Below are positions 1-5,951 of a stretch of DNA of 6,008 bases, piece after piece. How positions within the stretch are numbered: the first letter of the stretch is position 1; each line of letters opens with the position of its first letter. The DNA is from Planctomycetota bacterium (GTDB taxonomy: Bacteria > Planctomycetota > Phycisphaerae > WQYP01). The stretch lies in the NCBI GenBank assembly GCA_021826605.1, contig JAKAZF010000201.1, positions 1-6,008 of the forward strand, in the 5' to 3' direction. The translations under genes were made by a program, and so were the position numbers. The notes below the pieces were generated by a model. That model saw only the letters and a program-made list of their open reading frames with translations, was not told where the DNA came from and did not search any database.

Positions 1-1
1 G

Positions 2-997
2 GGTGGCGTAATAGCCAAAGGCACGGCGTTGCCGGCATGGATTCCATTTATCGGCGGATGGGCGTTTCCCGCCAATTTCCATGTGATGGTGGCCAATCCG
101 CAAATTGGCGTTTTGTTTGTTATTGCCATGGCATCGCTTTCCGTTTACGGCGTGGTTCTGGCCGGCTGGGCTTCGGGCAGCAAATGGAGTTTTCTGGGCG
201 GGCTGCGGGCCACAGCGCAGATGGTCAGTTATGAAATTCCCCTGTTTTTATCCCTGATTTCCGTTGCGGTCGTGGCGGGCACCTTGCGCCTTGACCCGAT
301 TGTCAATGATCAGGCCGCTTATTTTTCGGTTTTCAAATTTCTGCCCGCATGGAATATTTTTGTCCAGCCGGCGGCGTTTCTCATGTTTGTGGCGTGCATT
401 TTCGCGGAATCCAACCGCACCCCGTTTGATTTAGCCGAATGCGAGCAGGAGCTGGTAGGCGGTTACCATACCGAATACTCGTCGATGAAATTTGCGTTGT
501 TTTTTGTGGCCGAATACAGTGCCATGATTACCGGTTCAGCGGTGGCTGTGGCCCTGTTCCTCGGCGGCTGGCACCTGCCCTACATCGACCTGATTTTGTA
601 CCATGGTGCGCAACCGGTGGCGGCCGGCTGGCTGGGTGCCCTGCTGAAGTTTGTTGTATTCTGGGGCAAGGTTGTCGCGTTTCTGTTCTTCTACATGTGG
701 GTGCGCTGGACCTTGCCGCGCTTCCGCTTTGATCAGCTCATGAACCTGGCGTGGCGCGGGATGATACCATTATCATTGGGAACGTTTCTTGAATCCGCGG
801 CGTTTGTATATCTGCGGCGGGCGGGCATTCTGGAAAACCGCTGGTGGCTGCTGCTGGGGAATATATTCCTGCTGGTTGCCGTGGCCTTTTTAAGTCAGAT
901 CATTCCCGGCGAGCCGACCAATCGGCGCGTGCCGGTGCCCAACAGCCGCTATAATCCGGCCAAATCGCCAGCACCTGATATGGCCGTTGAATCATAA
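2..997 (+). CDS. nuoH: NADH-quinone oxidoreductase subunit H (5' truncated by window edge)
   Basis: NuoH is a membrane subunit of respiratory complex I. It lies at the junction with the peripheral arm, helps form the quinone site and contributes to proton translocation. The frame is open to the left edge (first whole codon at 2), so the TTG at 29 is not a real start and the N-terminal part of the protein is missing. The 331 visible codons show about six or seven hydrophobic segments. They also show family signatures: SKWSFLGGLRATAQMVSYEI (from about nt 176) and the acidic loop NRTPFDLAECEQELVGGYHT (from about nt 413), whose glutamates belong to the conserved quinone-chamber loop, followed by an EYSSMKFALFF stretch. 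Near the C-terminus is a TLPRFRFDQLMNLAW segment. A polar tail rich in Pro, Asn and Arg follows the last membrane helix. The next gene is glyQS rather than nuoI. The family assignment is secure. Confidence 0.96.
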   Translation, partial: GGVIAKGTALPAWIPFIGGWAFPANFHVMVANPQIGVLFVIAMASLSVYGVVLAGWASGSKWSFLGGLRATAQMVSYEIPLFLSLISVAVVAGTLRLDPIVNDQAAYFSVFKFLPAWNIFVQPAAFLMFVACIFAESNRTPFDLAECEQELVGGYHTEYSSMKFALFFVAEYSAMITGSAVAVALFLGGWHLPYIDLILYHGAQPVAAGWLGALLKFVVFWGKVVAFLFFYMWVRWTLPRFRFDQLMNLAWRGMIPLSLGTFLESAAFVYLRRAGILENRWWLLLGNIFLLVAVAFLSQIIPGEPTNRRVPVPNSRYNPAKSPAPDMAVES

Positions 998-1105
998 GCT
1001 TACTTAACGCCACCGCTGAAAAAATCAGGGAGATCGTGCTTAACGGCAAATCCGCCGGCCAACCGCCCGCGGACATCGGCAGCGCAACAGAATCGCACAA
1101 GAACG

Positions 1106-1110
1106 AAGGA
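1106..1110 (+). promoter_or_regulatory. Shine-Dalgarno site of glyQS
   Basis: AAGGA lies 6 nt before the ATG at 1117. It decides the start, because the frame also stays open upstream to a GTG at 1036 that has no comparable site. Confidence 0.75.
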
Positions 1111-1116
1111 ATCATC

Positions 1117-2763
1117 ATGGCTGAAACATCCAACAGCAAAATGGAAAAAATTGTGGCCCTCTGCCGCCGGCGCGGGTTTATTTTTCAGTCCTCTGAATTG
1201 TACGGCGGCATTAACGGCTTCTGGGATTACGGCCCGCTGGGTGTGGAACTCAAGCGGAACTTGAAGGAAGCCTGGTGGCGGGATGTGGTGCGGTGCGCCC
1301 CCAAGGGTCCTGATGGCAGCCTGATTGAAATGGTCGGTCTGGATTGTTCAATTATCATGAATCGCCGCGTATGGGAGGCGTCCGGCCATGCCACCGGGTT
1401 CAATGACCCCATGGTGGATGATAAAGAAACCAAGCAGCGGTTCCGGGCGGATCATCTGTGCGGATTGTTTGTGGGGCCGGTTACCGATAATCCGGAAATT
1501 TCCGGCCAGCAGTTGCTGGCCGCCATTGCCGCCGGGCAACTACCTGTAGTCACGATGGTTGCGGCCAGCGCGGGCGAAGCGGCGGAGATATTTGATAAGC
1601 AGGGGAAGAAGATGCTCAAAGACGCAGGCTCCGGTCTGCGCATCAGCGCCAGCGGAACCGATGTGATTACATTGGAACAGCATGGGCAGAAGGTCATGGG
1701 TATCATTGCGCCGTTGAACCCCGCATTGCTGCGGCAATCTCCCACGGCCATTGTATCGCCGTTTTCGCAGAAAGCCGGTTCGCTGACTGAACCGCGGCAA
1801 TTCAATTTAATGTTCCAGACACATACCGGCGCGGTGCATGATGATACGTCCATGACGTACCTGCGGCCGGAAACCGCCCAGGGAATTTTTGCCAATTTCC
1901 GTAATGTCATTGATACATCCCGGGTTAAAATTCCATTTGGCATCGCGCAGATCGGCAAGGCGTTTCGCAATGAAGTTACACCGCGGAATTTCACTTTCCG
2001 ATCCCGTGAATTTGAGCAGATGGAAATCGAATTTTTTGTTCATCCATCCAATGCCCGCGAGTGGTACACCTGGTGGAGAGATTGGCGCTTTCAATGGTGG
2101 CAGGGCATCGGCTTGACCAGTGAGAATCTGCAACTTCGTGAGCATCAGCGCGATGAGTTGGCGCATTACGCCAAAGACGGTGCCGGCACCAGCGATATTG
2201 AATATCGCTTCCCCTTTACCGATCCCGGCTTTGGTGAACTTGAGGGCGTGGCCCACCGCACCGATTTTGATCTGCGGCAACACGCGGAATTTTCCGGTCT
2301 CGGTGAAAAGCTCAAATATTTTGATCAGCAGCGCAACGAGCGGTATTTCCCGCACGTGATTGAACCCTCCGCGGGTGCCGATCGTGGCACCCTGGCCCTG
2401 CTGTGCGAAGCGTACCATGATGAACCGGAGCGGCCCAGCGGTGTGGTAATGAAGTTTCACCCGCGAATGGCACCAATCAAAGCCGCGATTTTCCCATTAG
2501 TGGATAAAGAAGGTATGCCGGAGATCGCCGAGAAGCTGTACATGGATTTGCGCCAAAAGTGGAACATTCAATTTGACGTAAAACAGAATATTGGCAAGCG
2601 CTACGCCCGGATGGATGAAGCAGGCACGCCCTATTGTTTTACGGTCGATACCCAAACCCTTTCGGATCAGACGGTGACCGTCCGCTACCGCGATACCCTG
2701 CAGCAGGAGCGCTTGCATGTGGATCGGGTTGAGGAATTTCTGGCGGACAAAATTGGCGGATAA
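1117..2763 (+). CDS. glyQS: Glycine--tRNA ligase, alpha2 (single-chain) type
   Basis: This class II aminoacyl-tRNA synthetase charges tRNA-Gly with glycine in the cytoplasm. It is the homodimeric type, not the alpha2beta2 GlyQ/GlyS type. The 548 residues show the N-terminal LYGGINGFWDYGPLGVELK signature (28-46) and the EASGHATGFNDPMVDDK block (87-103). Next come TEPRQFNLMF (224-233) and RPETAQGIF (250-258), then class II motif 2, FRNEVTPRNFTFRSREFEQM (283-302). Motif 3 is PSAGADRGTLALLCEAY (417-433). The C-terminal anticodon-binding domain starts near FHPRMAPIKAAIFPLV (447-462) and includes IGKRYARMDEAGTPYCFTVD (492-511). The ATG at 1117 is preferred over the GTG at 1036 because of the Shine-Dalgarno site and because the 27 upstream residues do not resemble the family. 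The protein is longer than typical relatives (about 460-510 aa, from memory). The extra length lies between residues about 115 and 222, where a Cys pair common in relatives appears as Ser (SPFS, 214-217). Confidence 0.97.
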   Translation: MAETSNSKMEKIVALCRRRGFIFQSSELYGGINGFWDYGPLGVELKRNLKEAWWRDVVRCAPKGPDGSLIEMVGLDCSIIMNRRVWEASGHATGFNDPMVDDKETKQRFRADHLCGLFVGPVTDNPEISGQQLLAAIAAGQLPVVTMVAASAGEAAEIFDKQGKKMLKDAGSGLRISASGTDVITLEQHGQKVMGIIAPLNPALLRQSPTAIVSPFSQKAGSLTEPRQFNLMFQTHTGAVHDDTSMTYLRPETAQGIFANFRNVIDTSRVKIPFGIAQIGKAFRNEVTPRNFTFRSREFEQMEIEFFVHPSNAREWYTWWRDWRFQWWQGIGLTSENLQLREHQRDELAHYAKDGAGTSDIEYRFPFTDPGFGELEGVAHRTDFDLRQHAEFSGLGEKLKYFDQQRNERYFPHVIEPSAGADRGTLALLCEAYHDEPERPSGVVMKFHPRMAPIKAAIFPLVDKEGMPEIAEKLYMDLRQKWNIQFDVKQNIGKRYARMDEAGTPYCFTVDTQTLSDQTVTVRYRDTLQQERLHVDRVEEFLADKIGG

Positions 2764-2830
2764 TCAAAGAAAAATGCGATTTTCAGTTTGTTTGTCATTT
2801 TTTATAGGTCTTTTTGAGAAGCCCATCTTA

Positions 2831-2887
2831 AGAAAAATCAAAAAAAATTAAAAAAAGAGTTGAAGTTTTATCTTAGGTTGCTACGAT
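2831..2887 (+). promoter_or_regulatory. Predicted sigma70-type promoter with A-tract UP-like element
   Basis: A -35-like TTGAAG (2860-2865) and a -10-like TACGAT (2882-2887) are separated by 16 nt. Directly upstream are three A-tracts (2833-2837, 2840-2847, 2850-2856) with centres about 8.5-9.5 bp apart. This is close to the helical repeat and resembles an UP element or bent DNA. The predicted start is near 2894. The promoter faces an intrinsic terminator about 100 bp downstream with no protein gene between. The boxes are visible in the sequence; activity is inferred. Confidence 0.55.
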
Positions 2888-2893
2888 ATATAG

Positions 2894-2999
2894 AGTGTTA
2901 AGTGAATACTGCTCAGCGAAAAGCTGATGTAATACCAATCTTGCTCTCTCTCTCCCTCCCCAGGCTGGCGTTCCTTCGGGCCGCCAGCCTGGTTTTTTT
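2894..2999 (+). ncRNA. Candidate small RNA with CU-rich linker, about 106 nt
   Basis: The interval between the predicted promoter and the strong terminator has the three-part layout of a trans-acting bacterial sRNA. First, the 5' part can fold: GTGTTA (2895-2900) pairs with TAATAC (2930-2935, one G-U pair), enclosing TCAGC (2913-2917) paired with GCTGA (2923-2927) around a GAAAA loop. Second, an unpaired pyrimidine run (2944-2960) contains CCTCC (2955-2959), identical to the 16S anti-Shine-Dalgarno core. Third, the intrinsic terminator closes the gene. An open frame from GTG 2902 runs straight through the terminator and lacks a good ribosome site, so a peptide is unlikely. It does not match any sRNA family I recognise. 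It could instead be a short attenuated leader, but no gene follows in the same direction for 600 bp. Confidence 0.5.
2960..2999 (+). terminator. Strong intrinsic terminator with cUUCGg tetraloop
   Basis: CCAGGCTGGCG (2960-2970) pairs perfectly with CGCCAGCCTGG (2982-2992). Inside, CC (2973-2974) pairs with GG (2979-2980) around TTCG, giving the very stable cUUCGg loop. Seven T residues follow (2993-2999). The T-run is only on the + side, so it acts on + strand transcripts. It most likely ends the candidate sRNA and would also stop read-through from glyQS, 196 bp upstream. Confidence 0.9.
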
Positions 3000-3049
3000 A
3001 TTATTACGAAGACATAAGACGCCGCACAGACCGGGTTCCCCTTATGTAA

Positions 3050-3550
3050 TCACGAAAAAGCTCCCATTGAGATTATGGAACCATCGCGGAAAATATAAGC
3101 CGCTTTGCGAATTTTATCGGCATCTTGCTGCAAGTTGCAGTGGGTGAAAACGCATGATATCGAATCAGTCCAGAGCTTAGTTGGAATGGCGACACTTCGG
3201 AAAATATCCCGATTCATGGCCAGCAATTCAGCCGGCGACACCCTTTGAGTCTGCGATTGCCGAGTGTAATCCGGATGAGCATTTGAGATTGGACATTTGT
3301 CGTGTTGAATTTGCTGGCGCATAGAAACTCGACCCTGGCACCAACGCCCCGCAGATGCGCCATCGGAATTCAACATCCTTCGGCGCTACAACCCCTCTTC
3401 AGAGTTTCCAGTAAAAATGCGGGACACCATGATCCATTCACTTGAACCATCTGCTATCCGATAGACTTCCGGAAAACCGCACAGCGATCCCGGTTGGCGA
3501 AAAAATATCCAAATCAGCCAGCCGCCGGTTCGCTTCGGAAATAACTTCAT
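3050..3550 (-). pseudogene. Possible decayed gene, one in-frame stop, function unknown
   Basis: On the minus strand one frame runs from an ATG at 3550 (MKLFPKRTGGWLIWIFF...) to a stop at 3050, interrupted only by a TAG at 3386-3388. The second half, from ATG 3376, is 108 codons and ends in AAYIFRDGSIISMGAFS. Random sequence of this length and composition would be expected to hold about eight stops in a frame. The only possible Shine-Dalgarno near ATG 3550 is a weak AGG, and the ATG at 3376 has AAGG directly abutting it, which is too close. I recognise no family. It may be a relic, two short genes, or chance. Confidence 0.22.
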
Positions 3551-3568
3551 CAAGCCTGCATGGGCACG

Positions 3569-3596
3569 TTGCCGCCGAAGCCATATTCGATTAAAT
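3569..3596 (+). promoter_or_regulatory. Weak candidate promoter for the tRNase Z gene
   Basis: TTGCCG (3569-3574) and TTAAAT (3591-3596) are spaced 16 nt apart, each matching about four of six consensus positions. Transcription would begin at or next to the ATG at 3604, implying a leaderless or nearly leaderless mRNA. This agrees with the absence of a Shine-Dalgarno site. The boxes are weak. Confidence 0.25.
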
Positions 3597-3603
3597 TCGG
3601 TGG

Positions 3604-4626
3604 ATGATGAAAGCACCCGATCAAAATACTCCTGCAGCGTCCGGCGAACCGGCACCGCGTAACTTAACCGGCAACGCCCCGCAGCATGAGGTTCCGTTGC
3701 TGCCGCCACTGGCCGTGCTGAAAACGCCCTATTGCCATCTGCTCGGGTACAGTGTCGCCGGCGAAGAATCGGTGATTCAGGCACCGGAACTTAATGTGGT
3801 CTTTGACATCGGCAAGTGCCCGCGCCCCGTGTTGACCAGTGATTTCTGCCTTCTCACACATGGCCACATGGATCATAGTGCGGGATTGGCTTATTACCTT
3901 TCTCAACGTTTCTTTCAAGGCATGACGCCCGGCACGGTGATCTGCCCCGCCGCCATTGCCGATGCCGTCTCCGGCGTTATTAAGTCCTGGACCGCCCTGG
4001 AAGGTAAAGCCATTGCGCATCGGGTCATCGGCTTAAAAATCGGCGAGGAATTTGAGCTTCGCAAAGGGCTGATTGTCCGAACCTTTGCCACGCGGCACAC
4101 CGCGCCATCCGCCGGCTTTTTACTTCTGGATCGGCGGGAGAAACTTAAGGCTGAATTGGCCGCACAAAATCTGCCCGGGCATATCTTACGCGATATGAAA
4201 GCCCGCGGAGAAAAAATCACCTACACCCTGGACGTGCCACTGATTGCCTATACCGGCGACACGAGTATGGGTGAAACATTGTTGCAGGATGGCGTGCGCG
4301 ATGCGCGCATCCTGATAACCGAGTGCACTTTTTTCGAGCCAAACCATCGCAAGCGGGCGGCGGTGGGCCATCATCTGCACGTTAATGAGTTTATTGAAGT
4401 GCTGCCGCGGCTGGAAAACGAACTGGTGCTGATTTCTCATTTATCCCGCCGCACCTATTTGCGCTGGGCGCAGAAACAGCTTGAGAAGGCCATGGCGGGT
4501 TTGACCATTAAGCCCAAAGTCGAGTTTTTCATGGATCACGCCCAGAAACTGCAGGTCCGCCCCGGCAAAGCCGCCGCATTTACCCCCGTGGAGCCGGAAA
4601 CAAATGAGGACGCCCAAGAGGCTTAA
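3604..4626 (+). CDS. tRNase Z-like metallo-beta-lactamase-fold hydrolase (short, plant-like)
   Basis: The likely role is endonucleolytic removal of tRNA 3' trailers by a zinc enzyme in the cytoplasm. The 340-residue protein has VVFDIGKCP (65-73), then the metal motif THGHMDH (His86, His88, Asp90, His91). It also has the RNase Z-type ATRHTAPSAGF (His165), AYTGDT (Asp219) and ITECTFF (240 region), then GHHLHVNE (256-262) and LISHLSRRTY (His279). The order and spacing match tRNase Z rather than beta-lactamase or glyoxalase II. The wording resembles the short plant tRNase Z (Arabidopsis TRZ1, recalled from memory). About 40 Pro/Ala-rich residues precede the fold and an acidic tail ends it. An in-frame TAA at 3592 limits the start. 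ATG 3604 or 3607 is used, with no Shine-Dalgarno visible, and the TTG at 3697 (residue 32) is an alternative. It stands alone, convergent with the next gene. The fold is certain; tRNA as substrate is inferred. Confidence 0.9.
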   Translation: MMKAPDQNTPAASGEPAPRNLTGNAPQHEVPLLPPLAVLKTPYCHLLGYSVAGEESVIQAPELNVVFDIGKCPRPVLTSDFCLLTHGHMDHSAGLAYYLSQRFFQGMTPGTVICPAAIADAVSGVIKSWTALEGKAIAHRVIGLKIGEEFELRKGLIVRTFATRHTAPSAGFLLLDRREKLKAELAAQNLPGHILRDMKARGEKITYTLDVPLIAYTGDTSMGETLLQDGVRDARILITECTFFEPNHRKRAAVGHHLHVNEFIEVLPRLENELVLISHLSRRTYLRWAQKQLEKAMAGLTIKPKVEFFMDHAQKLQVRPGKAAAFTPVEPETNEDAQEA

Positions 4627-4656
4627 ACCCGATCGCCATATTTCCAAACCATACCG

Positions 4657-4727
4657 CTGATCCGAAGCCGCATTTACCGGCGCTGCCGGTCTGTCTGCCT
4701 GGGTGCCAGTACCATTGCACGGATCAG
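4657..4727. repeat. Nested inverted repeats in the convergent gap
   Basis: CTGATCCG (4657-4664) is the exact inverse of CGGATCAG (4720-4727). Within it lies ACCGGC-GCT-GCCGGT (4676-4690), a 6-bp hairpin, and CTGG-GTG-CCAG (4699-4709). No T-run follows on either strand, so these are not classical terminators, though they may help end the two converging transcripts. A further CTGATCCG lies at 4791-4798 inside the next gene. Confidence 0.4.
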
Positions 4728-4739
4728 GCGCGACGGGAA

Positions 4740-5576
4740 TTAAAATATCTTGCTTAAAAATACGAGGCTCTTTTGCGCGGCATGCACCGGCTGATCCGGA
4801 TAGGTATAGAGTTCCACGGTGAGGAATCGGTCGTAATCAATATTGGAAAGCGCTGTTTTCAAAGCCCGCCAATTCATGTCGCCCTCGCCGGGAATCAGGT
4901 GATAATGCTTGCGACCGGGAATATCCTCAATATGACAATTCCAGATTCTGCCGCGCAGAAGTTTTAATATCGCGGGAATCTTTTCTCCAAGCACCACGGA
5001 ATGACCAATATCCAGATTGGCTCCAAGCATCGGGCTTTTGATCTGATCAATTAACTGCCGCAATTCCGTCGCCCATTCAATAAACAGCATGGGTTCGCAT
5101 TCCATTCCGATGCGGATATTGAGCTTCTGCGCCACATCCAATATGGGCTTGAGGCCCTCGATTAATTGAGCCATCGCTTTTTCCGGAGGCATCGTGGGCA
5201 GAGCCTTCCCGCTGGTAATGCTGATATTCTCCGCCCCCACCGCATCCGCGAACTTAAGCGTATTGAGAATCATCTTTTTCCTGGCGGCGCGCAAAGCGGG
5301 CAGGGGGGAAATCAGCGACGGTTCAAAATAAGGCTCGGGCGGAGCATGTTTCCAGAAGCCGAAGGTGCAATTGGCATTGATATTACTTACGCGGATACGA
5401 TGCTTTTCCAATTGTCTTCGGATCGCCAGCACCTCCGATGCGACAAACGCGCCGGGATACCAGTGGGGTTTGTCGGCGAGAATTTCCACGCCGGAATATC
5501 CGGCGGCGGCAATTTCATGGATGGCTCTGGCAAGAGACATGCGGGTGAACGCATTGGTTGAAAAGGCCAGTTTCAT
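4740..5576 (-). CDS. Sugar phosphate isomerase/epimerase-like TIM-barrel protein (AP endonuclease 2 / xylose isomerase-like)
   Basis: This 278-residue cytoplasmic protein belongs to the xylose isomerase-like TIM-barrel superfamily, which isomerises or epimerises sugars and related metabolites using divalent metal. It starts MKLAFSTNAF and shows the strand-helix barrel rhythm, for example AIHEIAAAGYSGVEILAD (18-35). Likely metal or active-site residues are Glu149 (IGMECEP), Asp179 and His182 (NLDIGH), His205 (NCHIED), His216 in HYHLIPGEGD (214-223) and Glu245 (TVELYTYP). The length suits the family. The ATG at 5576 is chosen because GGAGA precedes it by 5 nt; an in-frame ATG at 5603 lacks a site. 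It is the second gene of a minus-strand pair with the TPR gene, 41 bp apart. The substrate cannot be told from sequence. A DNA-repair role as in endonuclease IV is less likely given the DIGH and LIPGEGD motifs. Confidence 0.9.
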   Translation of the reverse strand: MKLAFSTNAFTRMSLARAIHEIAAAGYSGVEILADKPHWYPGAFVASEVLAIRRQLEKHRIRVSNINANCTFGFWKHAPPEPYFEPSLISPLPALRAARKKMILNTLKFADAVGAENISITSGKALPTMPPEKAMAQLIEGLKPILDVAQKLNIRIGMECEPMLFIEWATELRQLIDQIKSPMLGANLDIGHSVVLGEKIPAILKLLRGRIWNCHIEDIPGRKHYHLIPGEGDMNWRALKTALSNIDYDRFLTVELYTYPDQPVHAAQKSLVFLSKIF

Positions 5577-5580
5577 GGTA

Positions 5581-5585
5581 TCTCC
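5581..5585 (-). promoter_or_regulatory. Shine-Dalgarno site of the TIM-barrel gene
   Basis: On the minus strand GGAGA precedes ATG 5576 (GGAG is 5 nt away). It fixes the start at MKLAFS rather than at the ATG nine codons upstream. Confidence 0.7.
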
Positions 5586-5617
5586 ATGGAGTGTATAAGC
5601 CATTAACGGCTCGTGCG

Positions 5618-5944
5618 CTATTGATCCAGTAAATCCAGTGCTTCACGCATCTGTCCGGCGAGATGCGCATCACCGGATTTTTCCGCAACGGGGATGCCCG
5701 CCTCGAATTTTTCCCGGGCCTCGGCAACCTTGCCCTGCTGCACCAGCGCTCTGCCACATGCGAAATAGGCGGCGGCGTAATTGGGATCAAGGCGAAAAAT
5801 GGTGTTAAATTGCTCGATCGCCGCATCGAGTTGATCACCTTTCATATATTCCAGCGCCAGGCCATAACGCAGGAAACAATCGTTTCCATCCGCTTCCAGG
5901 AGTTTGAGCAATTGTTGTACTCGTTGTTCATTCACGCGCATCAT
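5618..5944 (-). CDS. Small tetratricopeptide-repeat protein
   Basis: The 108-residue soluble protein consists almost wholly of two 34-residue TPR units, NDCFLRYGLALEY... (21-54) and NYAAAYFACGRAL... (55-88), flanked by an N-terminal helix (about 5-18) and a C-terminal capping helix (about 93-107). Both units show the small/large residue pattern of TPR helices and end helix B near LDP or VAE. TPRs bind partner proteins; no catalytic residues are present and no signal peptide is seen. The start is uncertain: ATG 5944 and ATG 5941 are adjacent, and AAGG abuts the first. A GTG at 5935 has better spacing (about 9 nt) from it. It lies 41 bp upstream of the TIM-barrel gene, so the two are probably cotranscribed. 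Small TPR proteins of this design occur in many bacteria; the specific role is unknown. Confidence 0.85.
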   Translation of the reverse strand: MMRVNEQRVQQLLKLLEADGNDCFLRYGLALEYMKGDQLDAAIEQFNTIFRLDPNYAAAYFACGRALVQQGKVAEAREKFEAGIPVAEKSGDAHLAGQMREALDLLDQ

Positions 5945-5951
5945 CCTTTGT

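Larger units (their letters stand above)
3000..3603. other. Gene-poor intergenic stretch
   Basis: No recognisable protein, tRNA or repeat is found over about 600 bp between the terminator and the tRNase Z gene. On the + strand there is only the tail of a frame running through the terminator. On the minus strand a long open frame with a single stop is described separately as a possible decayed gene. Base composition is mixed and unlike the AT-rich stretch at 2764-2900. Confidence 0.6.

Noticed and set aside
1036..1116. N-terminal extension of glyQS from GTG 1036
   Set aside because: The frame is open but the 27 residues do not resemble the family, and the ATG at 1117 has a well-placed AAGGA site.
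2770..2803. Possible glyQS terminator AAAAATG/CATTTTT
   Set aside because: The 7-bp stem is almost all A-T with a 19-nt loop, too weak to call, although T residues do follow.
2902..3147. 81-codon + strand frame from GTG 2902
   Set aside because: It starts only a few bases after the predicted transcription start, has no good ribosome site and runs through the strong terminator hairpin; its apparent hydrophobic stretch comes from the CU-rich tract and the hairpin sequence.
3342..3684. Direct repeat CAACGCCCCGCAG at 3342-3354 and 3672-3684
   Set aside because: One 13-bp match in a 6-kb window is not unexpected by chance, and no larger repeat or duplication surrounds it.
5577..5603. Longer TIM-barrel protein from ATG 5603
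   Set aside because: It adds nine residues without a ribosome site, whereas ATG 5576 has GGAGA at good spacing and starts with the typical MKLAFS strand.
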